Positions 10,301 to 18,351 of a stretch of 64,000 nt of DNA are shown piece after piece. Each line of letters opens with the position of its first letter. Position 1 is the first letter of the stretch. The DNA is taken from assembly GCA_024401535.1 (NCBI GenBank), contig JAKSKX010000016.1:1-64000 (forward strand). The letters are read 5' to 3'. Under the pieces are notes generated by a model. The model ran no database searches. It was not told where the DNA came from and saw only the letters and a list, made by a program, of their open reading frames with translations. Both the position numbers and the translations under genes were made by a program. Origin of the DNA: Paludibacteraceae bacterium (GTDB lineage Bacteria > Bacteroidota > Bacteroidia > Bacteroidales > Paludibacteraceae).

Positions 10301-12677
10301 CCAAAGGCTGTTTGTGCGCATCCAACCAAACTGCATTAGGTCTTGTATTATCTCCTGTAATTGTCAAAACATCACCAATACAACCTCTCTCATTGAAGAT
10401 GTTTTTACCCATTGGACGGAAAATAACAGTTAACGAAGAGTCAACAGCAAAGATTGTTGTACATCCAAGACTCGGATAATTTGAAGGATTAGGTTCTGCA
10501 ATAATAGCGTCAATAGTTGACTTGCTGTTAGCAGCAATAACACGGAAATCAGTAACACCTACAAAAGAATTCTTATCCCTACTCAACTCAATCTTGATAG
10601 ATTTCTCGGTTGTATAGTTAGGATCCTCGGCACTTGGAGTTTCAGGTGCTATAGTATGCCAAGTCTTGTGGTCCTGAGTGTACTGGAAGCAGTACAAAGG
10701 ATTAGGAATATAGTTGGTAATATCGTTCTTATTCTCAGCAACGATAGTCAACTCTCTGTCCTTACCACAGACATATACTGTATCATTCAATATTTCCCCA
10801 TCCTTCGCATCAGTCTCCAACTCGATGTTAGGATAACACAATGTTACAGAAATATCATCAAGAAGCACGTCATTACCTGCACCACCATCCTGGTTATTTG
10901 TAATCTGAACCTTGTATTTACCTGTAGAACTGCTCAACTTGAATGCTGTTGTCATGTGCGCCCAGTTTGGATTAGCATAAGAACGAACAAGAACATCTCC
11001 CGAAGAACAAGAACCAACAAGTTGCCCATCCTCATTCAAGATATCAAAACGAACATTTACTGGAACAGGATTCAAGTCCTTTCCTTCGTTGTCTTTCAAT
11101 CTCTTTGCTGCATTAGAAACAAAAGCAGAGAACAACACGTATGCGTTGCTATTACAATCATCAGGCAACTTAAATGTTCTTTCATAGATAACTGTATTCT
11201 TTGAATCTTCTTTACAATTCACGAACAACATAGCTCCCTGAGTTGTTGCTGTTGAATTACCTGTATGGTCAGTTCCATACCAATAGTCATTGTTTCCACA
11301 GTCTGACTTTGAAGGGTCAGTAATAATAGCGTAGTAACCATCCTCAACACGATAGCCGTTACAAGCTCCCTCATTCCAGCACGAATAGTGCTTGTAATTG
11401 TCCGAAGCACAATCATCGGAATCAAATGCTCCAGAAAGAGGGTCTGACTTAGCATAAGTGTGGTCTGTCACGAAACCATTAAGGTCCTCTGCCCAATACA
11501 CACCTTCTATTGGCTCATAAACAGTACCTTCCTGGTCATTGCCATCCTCATCCTTGTAATAGAACACCTTGTCTGCTGTTCCCATGTAACCAAAGTCATC
11601 ATAGAACAACACTGTGCTCAACGAATCTGCATCTGCAGTATAGATGGAACGAACCAAAACAACCTTAGAGAACTTCTGAGCCACTTTTGTTCCGTTATAG
11701 TGAAGCAGTTCAATCTCTACGGTAACCTTATACTCTTTGTTCTTTTCAGAAACAATAGTCCAACCTTCATTTCCCTTTACAACCGCCGAGCTCTCTCCGA
11801 AAGTTGCAGAGTCATCTGGATCACGTTCCTCTATATAAATATTGTAGTCGGGTGCAGTTACATTCTGAACCAAGATGTCGAATGATTCCCAACGACCTAC
11901 CTCATGCTCGAATGAGTTCAAGTTCTCTACATTTGGAGAGAACACTACATCAAAGTCAGGCTCAATTATGCTAATCTTGTCTGCATTGGAATAGATTGTC
12001 TTCTTATTATTTGAATCCGAAGGATCATTAAATGAAATCGCACATCTTATATATCTGTAATCAAATACAGCCTTGTAAGACAATGTTTCATCTGTAGCGC
12101 CATCAATATCGGACCAATCAGCTCCGTCTTTTGAATTCTGCCACTGATAACTAAGGTTCAATGAACTTGGATCAACAGAAGCCTTTGAACAGAATGACAC
12201 AGAGTAATCTACATTTGTTCCTAACTCATAAGGCTGCTCAACATCCTTTTTTACACCGCAAGTATAAATATCTACGCTCGGTGCAGTAAGAGACAACAGG
12301 TAAGGAACCTGAGTCAAATCAATATAGAAATCGAATGATTCACCCGAAATATTAAAAACAAATCCAGTAGCATCTTGTGTGTTAATTTTAGAATCCGAAA
12401 TCTTGAATTCAGTATTCTTCATAGCCTCTCCATTATTTCGAATCTCCAATTTTGTCTCAGATGACGACTTTTCACCCTTGACAATGGTTACCTTAAAGGC
12501 TCTGTTACAAGCGTCAACGGATTCTACGGCAGACGTCTTGACATTCCACCAGTTTTTAATAGTGAAATCTTGGGCATTAGATTGTAAAGAAAGACCAAAT
12601 AGGAACAACAACAATAGACCTATTGACTTCCTAAAATTTGACAATGTATAACCCTTACAAATAAGCGTGTTTTTCAT
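7326..12677 (-). CDS. Giant gliding-type surface adhesin with T9SS type B sorting domain (SprB-like)
   Basis: At 1783 residues this is the largest protein in the window. A short cytoplasmic start leads into a signal peptide (SIGLLLLFLFGLSLQSNAQ). An Ig-like module with YQWQNSKDGADWSDIDGATD lies near 165-225. A jelly-roll-like module follows at about 355-615, starting FYDDFGYMGT and ending LLDDISVTLCYPN. From about 1040 to 1640 run Cys-containing Ig/PKD-like repeats, for example CEGESAELTLKVENS and CAGDEVSLKVTVNNS, alternating with W-S-D-G blocks. The last ~75 residues are the gliding-associated type B CTD (NVITPYNGNPKNDTF, EVSIFDRYQQVVF, GWDGTYRG, TPGTYFYIV). It is first in the cassette with OmpA/PD40 and PorP proteins. 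The repeats suggest adhesion or a motility track; the target is unknown. Confidence 0.87.
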   Translation of the reverse strand: MKNTLICKGYTLSNFRKSIGLLLLFLFGLSLQSNAQDFTIKNWWNVKTSAVESVDACNRAFKVTIVKGEKSSSETKLEIRNNGEAMKNTEFKISDSKINTQDATGFVFNISGESFDFYIDLTQVPYLLSLTAPSVDIYTCGVKKDVEQPYELGTNVDYSVSFCSKASVDPSSLNLSYQWQNSKDGADWSDIDGATDETLSYKAVFDYRYIRCAISFNDPSDSNNKKTIYSNADKISIIEPDFDVVFSPNVENLNSFEHEVGRWESFDILVQNVTAPDYNIYIEERDPDDSATFGESSAVVKGNEGWTIVSEKNKEYKVTVEIELLHYNGTKVAQKFSKVVLVRSIYTADADSLSTVLFYDDFGYMGTADKVFYYKDEDGNDQEGTVYEPIEGVYWAEDLNGFVTDHTYAKSDPLSGAFDSDDCASDNYKHYSCWNEGACNGYRVEDGYYAIITDPSKSDCGNNDYWYGTDHTGNSTATTQGAMLFVNCKEDSKNTVIYERTFKLPDDCNSNAYVLFSAFVSNAAKRLKDNEGKDLNPVPVNVRFDILNEDGQLVGSCSSGDVLVRSYANPNWAHMTTAFKLSSSTGKYKVQITNNQDGGAGNDVLLDDISVTLCYPNIELETDAKDGEILNDTVYVCGKDRELTIVAENKNDITNYIPNPLYCFQYTQDHKTWHTIAPETPSAEDPNYTTEKSIKIELSRDKNSFVGVTDFRVIAANSKSTIDAIIAEPNPSNYPSLGCTTIFAVDSSLTVIFRPMGKNIFNERGCIGDVLTITGDNTRPNAVWLDAHKQPLVISDSVLSINNNVIEFKIPESIVNANSMTDTLFYMGTEVTACTDTQIIVIEKYKDVEFQCVSEPTYCEFGKILTPVAVEPATGITYKFHIDGTADAEDQTGESFTIKPLNPEQFDYKVSVVGNASERCPATGEYNFSVYKKFDLTLKANNQNDTTKVCLSSDGAASDIKLTASKVFQGATPSYDSELTTTYYWYRVAEDGTTKLLGNTTEPTYTDKVSENAIYKYFVTASENVCFTPEDATDTKVNKSNDPTANIRKKLEFDFVQNKTDLCIGEDITLDFKVVNALTADTRVLWREDGEIVKTSLVTPDSYTYIPANNTKFKLGHTMEVSVADQICGGDIKKSLDYTVFQPLKIKLLSDAVDYSDRKQKCISNDNEDNFVNAWVEVEAGNPVRYIWSDGEYAGLVAKRQFIVKPGSNKLNVVAQDDVCNKSGDDTSKDGIEVIAQKPISVSLSADRKQYCEGESAELTLKVENSLASNLESIWSEDNTKVYTNNGVDVIQNHVVANSGTSKVSKTMEAKVLDEICLSPADYVKATVSYDIFKKIKFNLTSDAANNEICMVPDQVNKVKLTATTTQGNPTKWIWSDGKNENETVRDFEVKVGKNTIDVKAYDDVCSKIGEPDGFEAEIEDIDIQAREPIVVTLGLANGRQVMCAGDEVSLKVTVNNSMPNAKTQLTWSEQHGQGDGLYLNGSYVTSSWTPEVGDTKITVSAVDAEKAICPAESASYTVSAQTSTTIKLDADNYAICQDLAEEDTKQYITLTATVLTGKPTTIILTEESGDTIVKAVENGKAEFEVLPTMNHIYSAYGSDEICKTSFSAKSQEVSVTHRFDLTLMAKEQEVQMGDSVRLRAYTTLPYDGLYHWVMVDPDDKDYGKSESHKFNKRLKEDGEYTYRVSVNNGNCGSVKSNKVTVYVADYNIVPNVITPYNGNPKNDTFMKGYEVSIFDRYQQVVFEGPDGWDGTYRGQTATPGTYFYIVKKKDGRVLKGTVEVYK

Positions 12678-12731
12678 TATTATATTATTAATCGAGCAAT
12701 CAAAATCTATATTCCGATAGTAATTCGGGCG

Positions 12732-12739
12732 CTAAGGTA
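12732..12739 (-). promoter_or_regulatory. Weak -7-like box before the adhesin cassette
   Basis: On the minus strand TACCTTAG lies about 55 bases before the adhesin start. It differs from TAnnTTTG at one base and no clear -33 box is seen. Confidence 0.3.
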
Positions 12740-12833
12740 ATAAATAGTTATCAAAAACTAGTATTAAACAACATCATTTTGACTATAATTTGTCAAATTT
12801 TATCTATTTGTATGTTATTTAGCATAAGAAATG

Positions 12834-13601
12834 TTAAAAAATCTTAAATTTTTCGTCTTGTAAAAACTCTATTTCCTTGAAAACAAACTCATATTTATTA
12901 GATGAAGCATCTTTGACGCACAAAGTACCGTCCATTTTTACGTCGTCAATCACCAGCTTCTTGACTTCACCACTCTCGGCAATTCGATATTGACTAAGTT
13001 CGTTGTATCTATACAGTTTGGAAAGATAGGCTTTTTTCAGTTCATCAAATCTGGAGCATCTCAGCATTTCGTACCTTTCGTTTATGAATGAAAACAGGCG
13101 AGTCATTGCCTCATCCAAATCAAAGTTACGACCTGTTAGCATTGCCACTGAAACGGGGTTAGGTGCATCGGACACAAACTTTACCTGGTTTACATTCAAT
13201 CCGATGCCAACGGTACACGTGTCAATCTCTCTGCCAGAGATTACATTCTCTATCAAAATACCACATATCTTATTGTCTTTCACATAAATATCATTAGGCC
13301 ACTTGATCTTAACGTTCTCTATTACGAGGCTTTCCAGATAATCTGCAATACCCAAAGAAGTTGCCATAGACAGAAAGAAGTGCCTTTGAATATCAAGGAA
13401 TAACGGACGCAGCAAAAGAGAAAAAGTCAGATTCTTACCGTCTTCACTCTCCCAGTGGTTTCCGACCTGTCCCTTCCCTGCTGTTTGACAAACCGCCCTA
13501 ACTACAGTACCCTCCATCAAAGAAGGACACTGCATGAGCAAATCTGACATTGTTTCGTTTGTAGATTTCAGTTCCGGTTTTGTGATAAGGAACAATTCCA
13601 T
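12834..13601 (-). CDS. birA: Biotin--[acetyl-CoA-carboxylase] ligase
   Basis: A 255-residue biotin protein ligase. It activates biotin with ATP and attaches it to the lysine of biotin carboxyl carrier proteins. The catalytic core shows STNETM near the start, then the substrate loop KGQVGNHWESEDGKNLTFSLL (the usual form is GRGRxGxxWxSpxGxNLxfS; here the first glycine-arginine part reads GKGQVGN), KWPNDIYV, and KICGILIEN. There is no N-terminal helix-turn-helix, so it is a monofunctional ligase and not the repressor type. It is the last gene after the S41 protease and serine acetyltransferase genes, eight bases from the latter. Confidence 0.92.
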   Translation of the reverse strand: MELFLITKPELKSTNETMSDLLMQCPSLMEGTVVRAVCQTAGKGQVGNHWESEDGKNLTFSLLLRPLFLDIQRHFFLSMATSLGIADYLESLVIENVKIKWPNDIYVKDNKICGILIENVISGREIDTCTVGIGLNVNQVKFVSDAPNPVSVAMLTGRNFDLDEAMTRLFSFINERYEMLRCSRFDELKKAYLSKLYRYNELSQYRIAESGEVKKLVIDDVKMDGTLCVKDASSNKYEFVFKEIEFLQDEKFKIF

Positions 13602-13609
13602 ACCATCTG

Positions 13610-14518
13610 CTAAATAGGTTTATTCTCTGCTGTCTTCTGCTGAACAACCTTGCCTCCGTCAAGAACGTCATGAGTAACCCAAACATTACCACCGATGACA
13701 GCACCTTCACCGATAGTGATACGGCCAAGAATTGTTGCGTTAGCGTACACAACAACATTGTCCTTTATAATCGGATGACGAGGAAGATCCTTGATAGGAT
13801 TGCCGTTCTCGTCAAGCTGGAAGCTCTTAGCACCCAAGGTAACACCCTGATATAGCTTCACATGGTTTCCAAGAATTGCAGTTTCTCCGACAACCACACC
13901 AGTACCGTGGTCGATAGTGAAATAAGAACCAATCTTTGCTCCTGGATGGATATCTATACCTGTCTCGGAATGAGCCATCTCGCTAATCATTCTCGGAATG
14001 TACGGAACGCCCAAAACAAGGAGCTGATGAGCTATTCTATAGCTTGAAATTGTACGTACAGCAGGATAGCATAGGAAAATTTCTGCCCTGCTCTTTGCTG
14101 CAGGGTCTCCTATATAGGCAGCCTCAACGTCGGTAATCAAAAGTTCTCTCAACTTTGGAAGTTCACAGACAAAGTCATTTACAATCTGCTGGCTCTTGGC
14201 TTTCAGCTTGCACATGTCTATTGACTCGTTATCAGCGTCGAAGCACAAGCCTGCAAGCACCTGGACATAAAGCAGGTTGGACAATTTTTCAAGCTGACAG
14301 CCTATATGATACTTGATTGTTATCATTTCGACCTCGCTGTTTCCGAAATAACCCGGAAACAGGATGGAGCGTGTTAGGTTAACAATCTCCTTTAACCTTT
14401 CATTTGAAGGGAATGACACACCAGGAACATGCTGGTGATACACATCCTTAAAACTATCATAATCAGAAAGTTCATCAACAACTTTCAAGAACACCTCCTC
14501 TGTGTATTTCTGACTCAT
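13610..14518 (-). CDS. cysE: Serine O-acetyltransferase (EpsC/CysE type)
   Basis: A 302-residue serine acetyltransferase. It makes O-acetylserine from serine and acetyl-CoA, the first step of cysteine synthesis. The N-terminal half is the helical SAT domain. The C-terminal half is a left-handed beta helix of hexapeptide repeats, including GIDIHPGAKIGSYFTIDHGTGVVVGE-type turns, NHVKLYQGVTLGAKSF, and the closing GEGAVIGGNVWVTHDV. The DHGTG and QGVTLG motifs are the family's active-site loops. It sits four bases after the S41 protease and eight before birA, so the three genes form one transcript, though their functions are unrelated. Confidence 0.93.
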   Translation of the reverse strand: MSQKYTEEVFLKVVDELSDYDSFKDVYHQHVPGVSFPSNERLKEIVNLTRSILFPGYFGNSEVEMITIKYHIGCQLEKLSNLLYVQVLAGLCFDADNESIDMCKLKAKSQQIVNDFVCELPKLRELLITDVEAAYIGDPAAKSRAEIFLCYPAVRTISSYRIAHQLLVLGVPYIPRMISEMAHSETGIDIHPGAKIGSYFTIDHGTGVVVGETAILGNHVKLYQGVTLGAKSFQLDENGNPIKDLPRHPIIKDNVVVYANATILGRITIGEGAVIGGNVWVTHDVLDGGKVVQQKTAENKPI

Positions 14519-14522
14519 GCCT

Positions 14523-16154
14523 TTACTTCTTAAGAATTTCTTTGATTTTAGTATCGTCCTCGATTACTTCAAGGGCAGCCTTTACCATACTGTCGTATTT
14601 CAGTTCGCTTTCAGCTGCTCCACGCTGGAAAAGGACACGCTTAATATATTCGTATGTGATAATGCTGACAATGTCGTCCTTGGCCTTCTCCAACTCAAGA
14701 TCCTGGCAGTGGGACAAAGCCAACTCCAAAGCCTTGAACTCTTTTTCAGCTCCGTCATACACACTGTCCTTCTTTGCTACCTCCACCAACTTTTTCAAGT
14801 ACTCCTCAGGCACAGTATTGTAGCTGAAATCAGCATTCTGGACGAACACCTTGAATTCATCCCAATCCTTGAACTCGAACTGGTCAACACTCTTCGGTGC
14901 TACCGGATGAGATTTCTCGTACTGCGTCACGTAATCGAAAATTACATTCTTGACATATAGATGATAAGAAATCTCCGAGCCGTCCTTTTTCTTGAAGCTT
15001 ACATCAGGAAGTATTCCGCAACCGTCACGAACGATTCTGCCGTTCTTGGTCTTGAATTCTGTAGTCAAGCTGTCAGGTATTCTCTCCGGATTTCCGTTCT
15101 TGTCTCTGTTTGCATAGTCAATAGCCTGAATGCAGCGACCGGAAGGAATATGATACTTGGAAATAGTTAGCTTCAAAGAACCTCCGTAAGGAAGGTCGCG
15201 AGTAGTCTGTACAAGTCCCTTTCCATAAGTGCGTTCTCCCATAATCACAGCTCTGTCCAAATCCTGGAACGCACCGGAAACTACCTCGGAAGCACTGGCG
15301 CTACCCTCGTCAACCATAACAAGGATAGGAATTCCCAAATCCAACGGGTCAGTCTGCGAAGTATATGTTTCAGCCCAAGATGAAAGTTTAGGCTTTGTAT
15401 AGACAATCTTCTCGCCTTTGTTCACAAACATGCTTACAATGGAAACAGCCTCCGAAAGAATACCTCCGGGATTGTCGCGCAAGTCTATAACAAGCCTCTC
15501 CATTCCCTGCTTCTTTAGTTTCAAGAACTCTGTCTTGAACTCGTCGGCAACTCCCTTTGTAAATGAAGTTATCCTTATTACACCTGTCTTGTCCGATATC
15601 ATCTTGGCTACAGGAATCGAGGAAATAGTAATCTTATCCCTTATAATGGAAATCGTCTTCTCTTTTCCATCCGATGCAGACAATATACGCACCTTTGCCT
15701 CTGTGGAAGGAAGTCCGCGCAAATGATCAGACACATCGGACACAGAAGCGCCCTTGCAGTCGAAAGTATCTACCTTCAAAATCACGTCACCGACCTTTAG
15801 TCCTGACTTGTGGCTTGGAGTTCCCTCGTAAACCTCTGTTATGTAGATCTTATCGTCTCTTTTTGTAATTACAGAACCTACACCTGCATACTCTCCTGTG
15901 GTCATGAACTTGAAATCCTTCTGTCCCTGTTCTGGAATGTACACTGTATATGGGTCTATTGAGGAAAGCATCCCCTTGACACCTTTGTTCATCAAATCCT
16001 TGATGTTCAAAGTGTCAGCATAATACATGTCAAGCTCACGAGTTACGGTAGAGAATATATCTATTCCCTCAGAAATCTGTGCTTCATGAGAATTGGCAAA
16101 AACCGAATTGACACATAGGAAAAGTGTCGATAATATAGCGAATTTCTTAATCAT
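14523..16154 (-). CDS. C-terminal processing (S41) serine protease, periplasmic
   Basis: A 543-residue CtpA/Prc-type protease. A longer reading from 16262 is possible, but the start at 16154 puts a clean signal peptide (MIKKFAILSTLFLCVNSVFA) first and lies downstream of a good promoter, so I chose it. A PDZ domain follows at about residues 75-150 (GVGSVITKRDDKIYITEVYEG). The peptidase domain has the catalytic serine in DEGSASASEV and the lysine in GERTYGKGLVQT. The ~170 residues after that are helical and typical of Bacteroidales members. Such proteases trim C-termini of periplasmic or secreted proteins; the substrate is unknown. It is the first gene of the operon with cysE and birA. Confidence 0.92.
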   Translation of the reverse strand: MIKKFAILSTLFLCVNSVFANSHEAQISEGIDIFSTVTRELDMYYADTLNIKDLMNKGVKGMLSSIDPYTVYIPEQGQKDFKFMTTGEYAGVGSVITKRDDKIYITEVYEGTPSHKSGLKVGDVILKVDTFDCKGASVSDVSDHLRGLPSTEAKVRILSASDGKEKTISIIRDKITISSIPVAKMISDKTGVIRITSFTKGVADEFKTEFLKLKKQGMERLVIDLRDNPGGILSEAVSIVSMFVNKGEKIVYTKPKLSSWAETYTSQTDPLDLGIPILVMVDEGSASASEVVSGAFQDLDRAVIMGERTYGKGLVQTTRDLPYGGSLKLTISKYHIPSGRCIQAIDYANRDKNGNPERIPDSLTTEFKTKNGRIVRDGCGILPDVSFKKKDGSEISYHLYVKNVIFDYVTQYEKSHPVAPKSVDQFEFKDWDEFKVFVQNADFSYNTVPEEYLKKLVEVAKKDSVYDGAEKEFKALELALSHCQDLELEKAKDDIVSIITYEYIKRVLFQRGAAESELKYDSMVKAALEVIEDDTKIKEILKK

Positions 16155-16179
16155 ACCCGTCCTTAGTATATTTATGTGG

Positions 16180-16208
16180 CAAAGATAATAAAAAATGCCG
16201 ACAATCAA
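16180..16208 (-). promoter_or_regulatory. Bacteroidota-type promoter of the S41 protease operon
   Basis: On the minus strand TATCTTTG (complement of 16180-16187) is preceded at 18 bases by TTG (complement of 16206-16208). The -7 box lies 26 bases upstream of the chosen start and inside the longer reading frame, which supports the shorter protein. Confidence 0.65.
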
Positions 16209-16485
16209 GATTTTAGTCTGTTTTTTATCAATCAACTTTATCCGAGTCCATTTCCCGTGCAACAGGTGCTAATGCAATTCGTATTTAACACAATCTCTAT
16301 TGCATTTTTGTTTTGTGGCACAAATGGCACTCAAAGAAACAAACCTATAACAAAAACGGGAAAGTTTGCTGATGGAAAACTAACATAGAAAAAGCATATA
16401 AAAACATTGAACAGCAGAATGTTACGAAACAAAAACAAACATCAGGAATATATTATGGCTCCTAACTAAAAATGGATTAGCAACC
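16209..16485. other. Intergenic stretch between the SpoU operon end and the S41 promoter
   Basis: This AT-rich stretch holds no convincing gene or strong hairpin. It has a small direct repeat, TGGCACAAATGGCAC near 16316-16330. I found no clear terminator for the SpoU operon that ends at 16486. Confidence 0.5.
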
Positions 16486-17235
16486 TTATCTTCTCCTGAA
16501 CTCTGACAAAGTAATGGCTGTTGCCGTAGAGACATTAAGGCTTTCACTGGTAGTTCTGCCGAGCGGGAAGTTAGGGATAAACAACTTATGGGAAACACAT
16601 TGTTTTACAGCGTCGCTGATTCCGTTTCCCTCGTTACCCATCACAACAACACCCTCATGGCTGAGTTCCATGTCATAGATAGTCTTGCCCTCAAGGAACG
16701 TGCCATAGACAGGCATATAATTCTTCAGTTCGGAAAGGACCTGCGGCAAATCAACATAATGCACATTCACCCTTGCCACAGCGCCCATTGTTGCCTGAAC
16801 CACCTTGGGATTCCAGACATCAGCAGTGTCGCGTGAGCAGATTACATTCTCAACACCGAACCAGTCACAAAGGCGGATTATGGTGCCAAGATTTCCTGGG
16901 TCTTGAACTGTATCCAATGCTACGGTAAGCTTCCCCTTCAGCTCCGAAACGTCAAAGGGCTTTGTTGACTTCCTCAACACCGCTATGGCACCTTGAGAAG
17001 CTTGAAGCAGAGACGCTTTCTCTATTTCCTGCTTTGTTGCCACGACTATTTCGGATTTAGTTAAAGGCTTAAGTTCATGAACATACTCCTCTGTGCAGAC
17101 CACGAATTGTGCGTCAAAGTAAGGAAGTATGTCCCTTATTGTTTTGATGCCTTCAGCAACAAACAAAGACTCCTCATCTCTCACCTTTTTTCGGGCAAGA
17201 GACTGAATGAGCTTTATTTGATTTTTTGTAAGCAT
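16486..17235 (-). CDS. SpoU/TrmH-family RNA 2'-O-methyltransferase
   Basis: A 249-residue RNA methylase of the SPOUT class, which uses S-adenosylmethionine to methylate the ribose of rRNA or tRNA. The N-terminal ~90 residues are a substrate-binding domain (KIKLIQSLARKKVR-like start, then FVAEGIKTIRDIL). The knotted catalytic domain shows DTVQDPGNLGTIIRLCDWFG (motif 1), GNEGNGISD (motif 2) and SLNVSTATAITLSEF (motif 3). The exact target nucleotide cannot be told; RlmB-like 23S activity is one option. Its start codon overlaps the preceding gene's stop by one base, so translation is probably coupled. It is the last gene of a four-gene operon. Confidence 0.9.
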   Translation of the reverse strand: MLTKNQIKLIQSLARKKVRDEESLFVAEGIKTIRDILPYFDAQFVVCTEEYVHELKPLTKSEIVVATKQEIEKASLLQASQGAIAVLRKSTKPFDVSELKGKLTVALDTVQDPGNLGTIIRLCDWFGVENVICSRDTADVWNPKVVQATMGAVARVNVHYVDLPQVLSELKNYMPVYGTFLEGKTIYDMELSHEGVVVMGNEGNGISDAVKQCVSHKLFIPNFPLGRTTSESLNVSTATAITLSEFRRR

Positions 17236-17822
17236 TACTCAACATTAACTAGACGAATCTCATACATCATAGGTGTGTACTGATCCTTGTCGCTCAAAAT
17301 CTTGTTAGTGATTGTCGAATTCTCTCCGTTTCCTATCTTGAATGATATAATAGCAGAGCACTTGCCTCCCTTGCGAAGGTAACGCACAGCCTCTTGGAAG
17401 CCGGCGCCATATGTGGAAGTTGAAGCCGGCTTGTTCTGAATCAAGAAAGACTGAGGTGAAGCCGAGTACTTCTCGCTTGTGCTGTAAACCAAATCATCCC
17501 AAAGATTGTATCCATCATATCTGACGTATGCTCGTGAAGACACCTTTGTTTCTGGAGCAGTCGTATCACCCAAAGAAATCTGATGATATAGCAATCCCGA
17601 AGGAGTCTTGTAGTATATAGTATCACCATTCTCGTCAAGCCATTCTCCCTGAATGTTCTCCGGTCTGGTTGACACTACTTTAATTTTATGGCGCTTGATA
17701 TACTTGTCTATCAGCTCGTTCTCGTCATGAACATAGTCAGCATAACTCTTGTCCCTGCTACAAGAAGTAGAAACAAGAACCGAGACTAACGAAAAAAACA
17801 CAACATATAGGAACTTTTTCAT
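17235..17822 (-). CDS. DUF4827-like FKBP-related lipoprotein
   Basis: A 195-residue predicted lipoprotein with signal MKKFLYVVFFSLVSVLVSTSC, where the lipobox cysteine is residue 21. The rest resembles a degenerate FKBP-type peptidyl-prolyl isomerase fold (LLYHQISLGD, VRYDGYNLWDDLVY, FQEAVRYLRKGGKCSAIISF), a pattern I associate with DUF4827. Several active-site aromatics of true FKBPs are not evident, so it may be a binding protein rather than an enzyme. It follows a true FKBP lipoprotein gene after one base and overlaps the SpoU gene by one base. Confidence 0.65.
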   Translation of the reverse strand: MKKFLYVVFFSLVSVLVSTSCSRDKSYADYVHDENELIDKYIKRHKIKVVSTRPENIQGEWLDENGDTIYYKTPSGLLYHQISLGDTTAPETKVSSRAYVRYDGYNLWDDLVYSTSEKYSASPQSFLIQNKPASTSTYGAGFQEAVRYLRKGGKCSAIISFKIGNGENSTITNKILSDKDQYTPMMYEIRLVNVE

Positions 17823-17823
17823 C

Positions 17824-18351
17824 TTAAATTTCTTCTAATATCTTCAATATTACTATTTTACAAACTATAGGTGTACGTGGTGGAACACATGAATTGCCAA
17901 GAACTCCATAAGCCCAGTTCGACTGAATCAGAAACTCTCCGACACCTCCATCCCCAAGCAACATCAGAGACTCCTCTATACCTTTGGGCATTTCGCTCTT
18001 ACCCACAATAATTTTGGCTTGTCTCTTGGTGTAGTTTTCGCACCAGTCGCCGTCAAGGGTACGAACCGAATATAGGAACTTTACCTCGTCATCCTTCTTT
18101 ATGAGTCTCGAAGTGCTGGTCTTGATAATTCTATAGCGCAAGGAATACAAGGAACTGTCGGGATATATGCCAAGAGAGTCTGCATAATGGAGAATCTCTT
18201 CTCTTTCTATCTCTACCCCCTCCTTGTTTAGACTTTCCAACGCTACAGTCTCCTGACCATGCTGAATTTTATTCTGCGGCACTTGAGCTGCTGGCTCGCT
18301 ACATGCGGCAAGCACGACTAACGACAGGAAATACAAGAGCTGTTTAACCAT
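17824..18351 (-). CDS. FKBP-type peptidyl-prolyl isomerase lipoprotein (GldI-like)
   Basis: A 175-residue lipoprotein. The signal peptide ends in a lipobox (VVLAACSEP, Cys17). The C-terminal ~100 residues match FKBP isomerases: a DEVKFLYSVRTLDG strand, PKGIEESLMLLGDGGVGEFLIQSNWAYG, and a closing VCKIVILKILE strand. This class speeds proline cis-trans changes during folding in the periplasm; in flavobacteria the related GldI is needed for gliding, though that role is only an analogy here. The gene overlaps the end of the upstream NrnA-like gene by eight bases and precedes the DUF4827-like lipoprotein by one base. Confidence 0.78.
   Translation of the reverse strand: MVKQLLYFLSLVVLAACSEPAAQVPQNKIQHGQETVALESLNKEGVEIEREEILHYADSLGIYPDSSLYSLRYRIIKTSTSRLIKKDDEVKFLYSVRTLDGDWCENYTKRQAKIIVGKSEMPKGIEESLMLLGDGGVGEFLIQSNWAYGVLGNSCVPPRTPIVCKIVILKILEEI

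Noticed and set aside
16209-16485. TGGCAC repeats near 16316 as a second sigma-54 promoter
   Set aside because: Neither strand gives the GG-N10-GC spacing in front of a gene.
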